64,000 bases of DNA from SKPS01 sp964469215. Its GTDB lineage: Bacteria; Bacteroidota; Bacteroidia; Bacteroidales; SKPS01. The stretch is from NCBI GenBank assembly GCA_964469215.1, contig CAYXYB010000013.1:22976-86975 (forward strand), given 5' to 3'. The notes under the pieces were generated by a model. That model worked only from the letters and a program-made list of their open reading frames with translations. It was not told where the DNA came from and did no database searches. Below are positions 63,974 to 64,000 of this stretch, piece by piece (position 1 is the first letter of the stretch; each line of letters starts with the position of its first letter). The position numbers and the translations under genes are program-made.

Positions 63974-64000
63974 TACAAGTTTCAACAGGTTGAAGAATTG

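Overview
The window looks like a chromosomal segment of a Bacteroidota bacterium, most likely an uncultured Bacteroidales/Marinilabiliales-type lineage. The signs are: three secreted proteins ending in a type IX secretion (T9SS) C-terminal sorting domain; a PorE-like OmpA protein; a single-chain SecDF; the PadR / PspC / DUF2807 cassette; many promoters with the Bacteroidota -7 box TAnnTTTG; and almost no Shine-Dalgarno sequences. I see no rRNA, tRNA, CRISPR array, insertion sequence or phage. It reads as core genome with cell-surface genes and some unusual intergenic repeats.

Layout. 0.1-9.4 kb: a giant T9SS-exported surface protein. 9.4-14.6 kb: two tandem long-chain acyl-CoA synthetases and a sodium:solute symporter. 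14.8-17.6 kb: padR-pspC-DUF2807 envelope-stress-like operon ending in a terminator. 17.7-20.1 kb: fused E1 alpha/beta 2-oxo acid dehydrogenase. 20.2-24.6 kb: a T9SS protein and glycine decarboxylase gcvP, separated by a perfect 23-bp-arm palindrome. 24.9-26.9 kb: bifunctional nuclease, thyA, folA. 27.0-33.9 kb: two envelope proteins of unknown role, dnaB, acylphosphatase, Nudix, mnmD and a beta-propeller lipoprotein. 34-37.8 kb: a DnaQ-like exonuclease, a TlpA-type thioredoxin, an MFS transporter, a tiny winged-helix protein and a small membrane protein. 37.9-43 kb: htpG, a 595-bp repeat-rich gap, a branched-chain aminotransferase and dacB. 43.1-45 kb: mscL and an Omp85-type barrel. 45-48.2 kb: pyrF, prfA, purM. 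48.3-57 kb: PorE-like OmpA protein, secDF and a VCBS-repeat T9SS protein. 57-63.8 kb: LOG-family hydrolase, uvrA, rfbC, lpdA and an isoprenylcysteine-methyltransferase-like membrane protein.

Shared themes. Export and envelope: SecDF moves proteins across the inner membrane, the PorE-like protein may tie the T9SS to peptidoglycan, and the three sorting-domain proteins are its likely cargo. Branched-chain and acyl-CoA metabolism: the aminotransferase, fused E1, lipoamide dehydrogenase (E3) and acyl-CoA ligases fit one route, although E2 is outside the window. Nucleotide and one-carbon supply: gcvP, thyA, folA, purM and pyrF.

Most unusual signals. (1) A family of intergenic arrays built from 7-bp units (TTGGCTN, GGTAGTC, AATTACG), sometimes next to 8-bp CGATTNNN units in a fixed order. 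(2) A catalytically dead retropepsin-like domain at the C-terminus of the PorE-like protein. (3) A perfect 50-bp palindrome directly upstream of a T9SS cargo promoter. (4) Three genes whose -7 box ends exactly 4 nt before the start codon, which predicts leaderless mRNAs. (5) A terminator-shaped hairpin just upstream of purM that leaves almost no room for a separate promoter.
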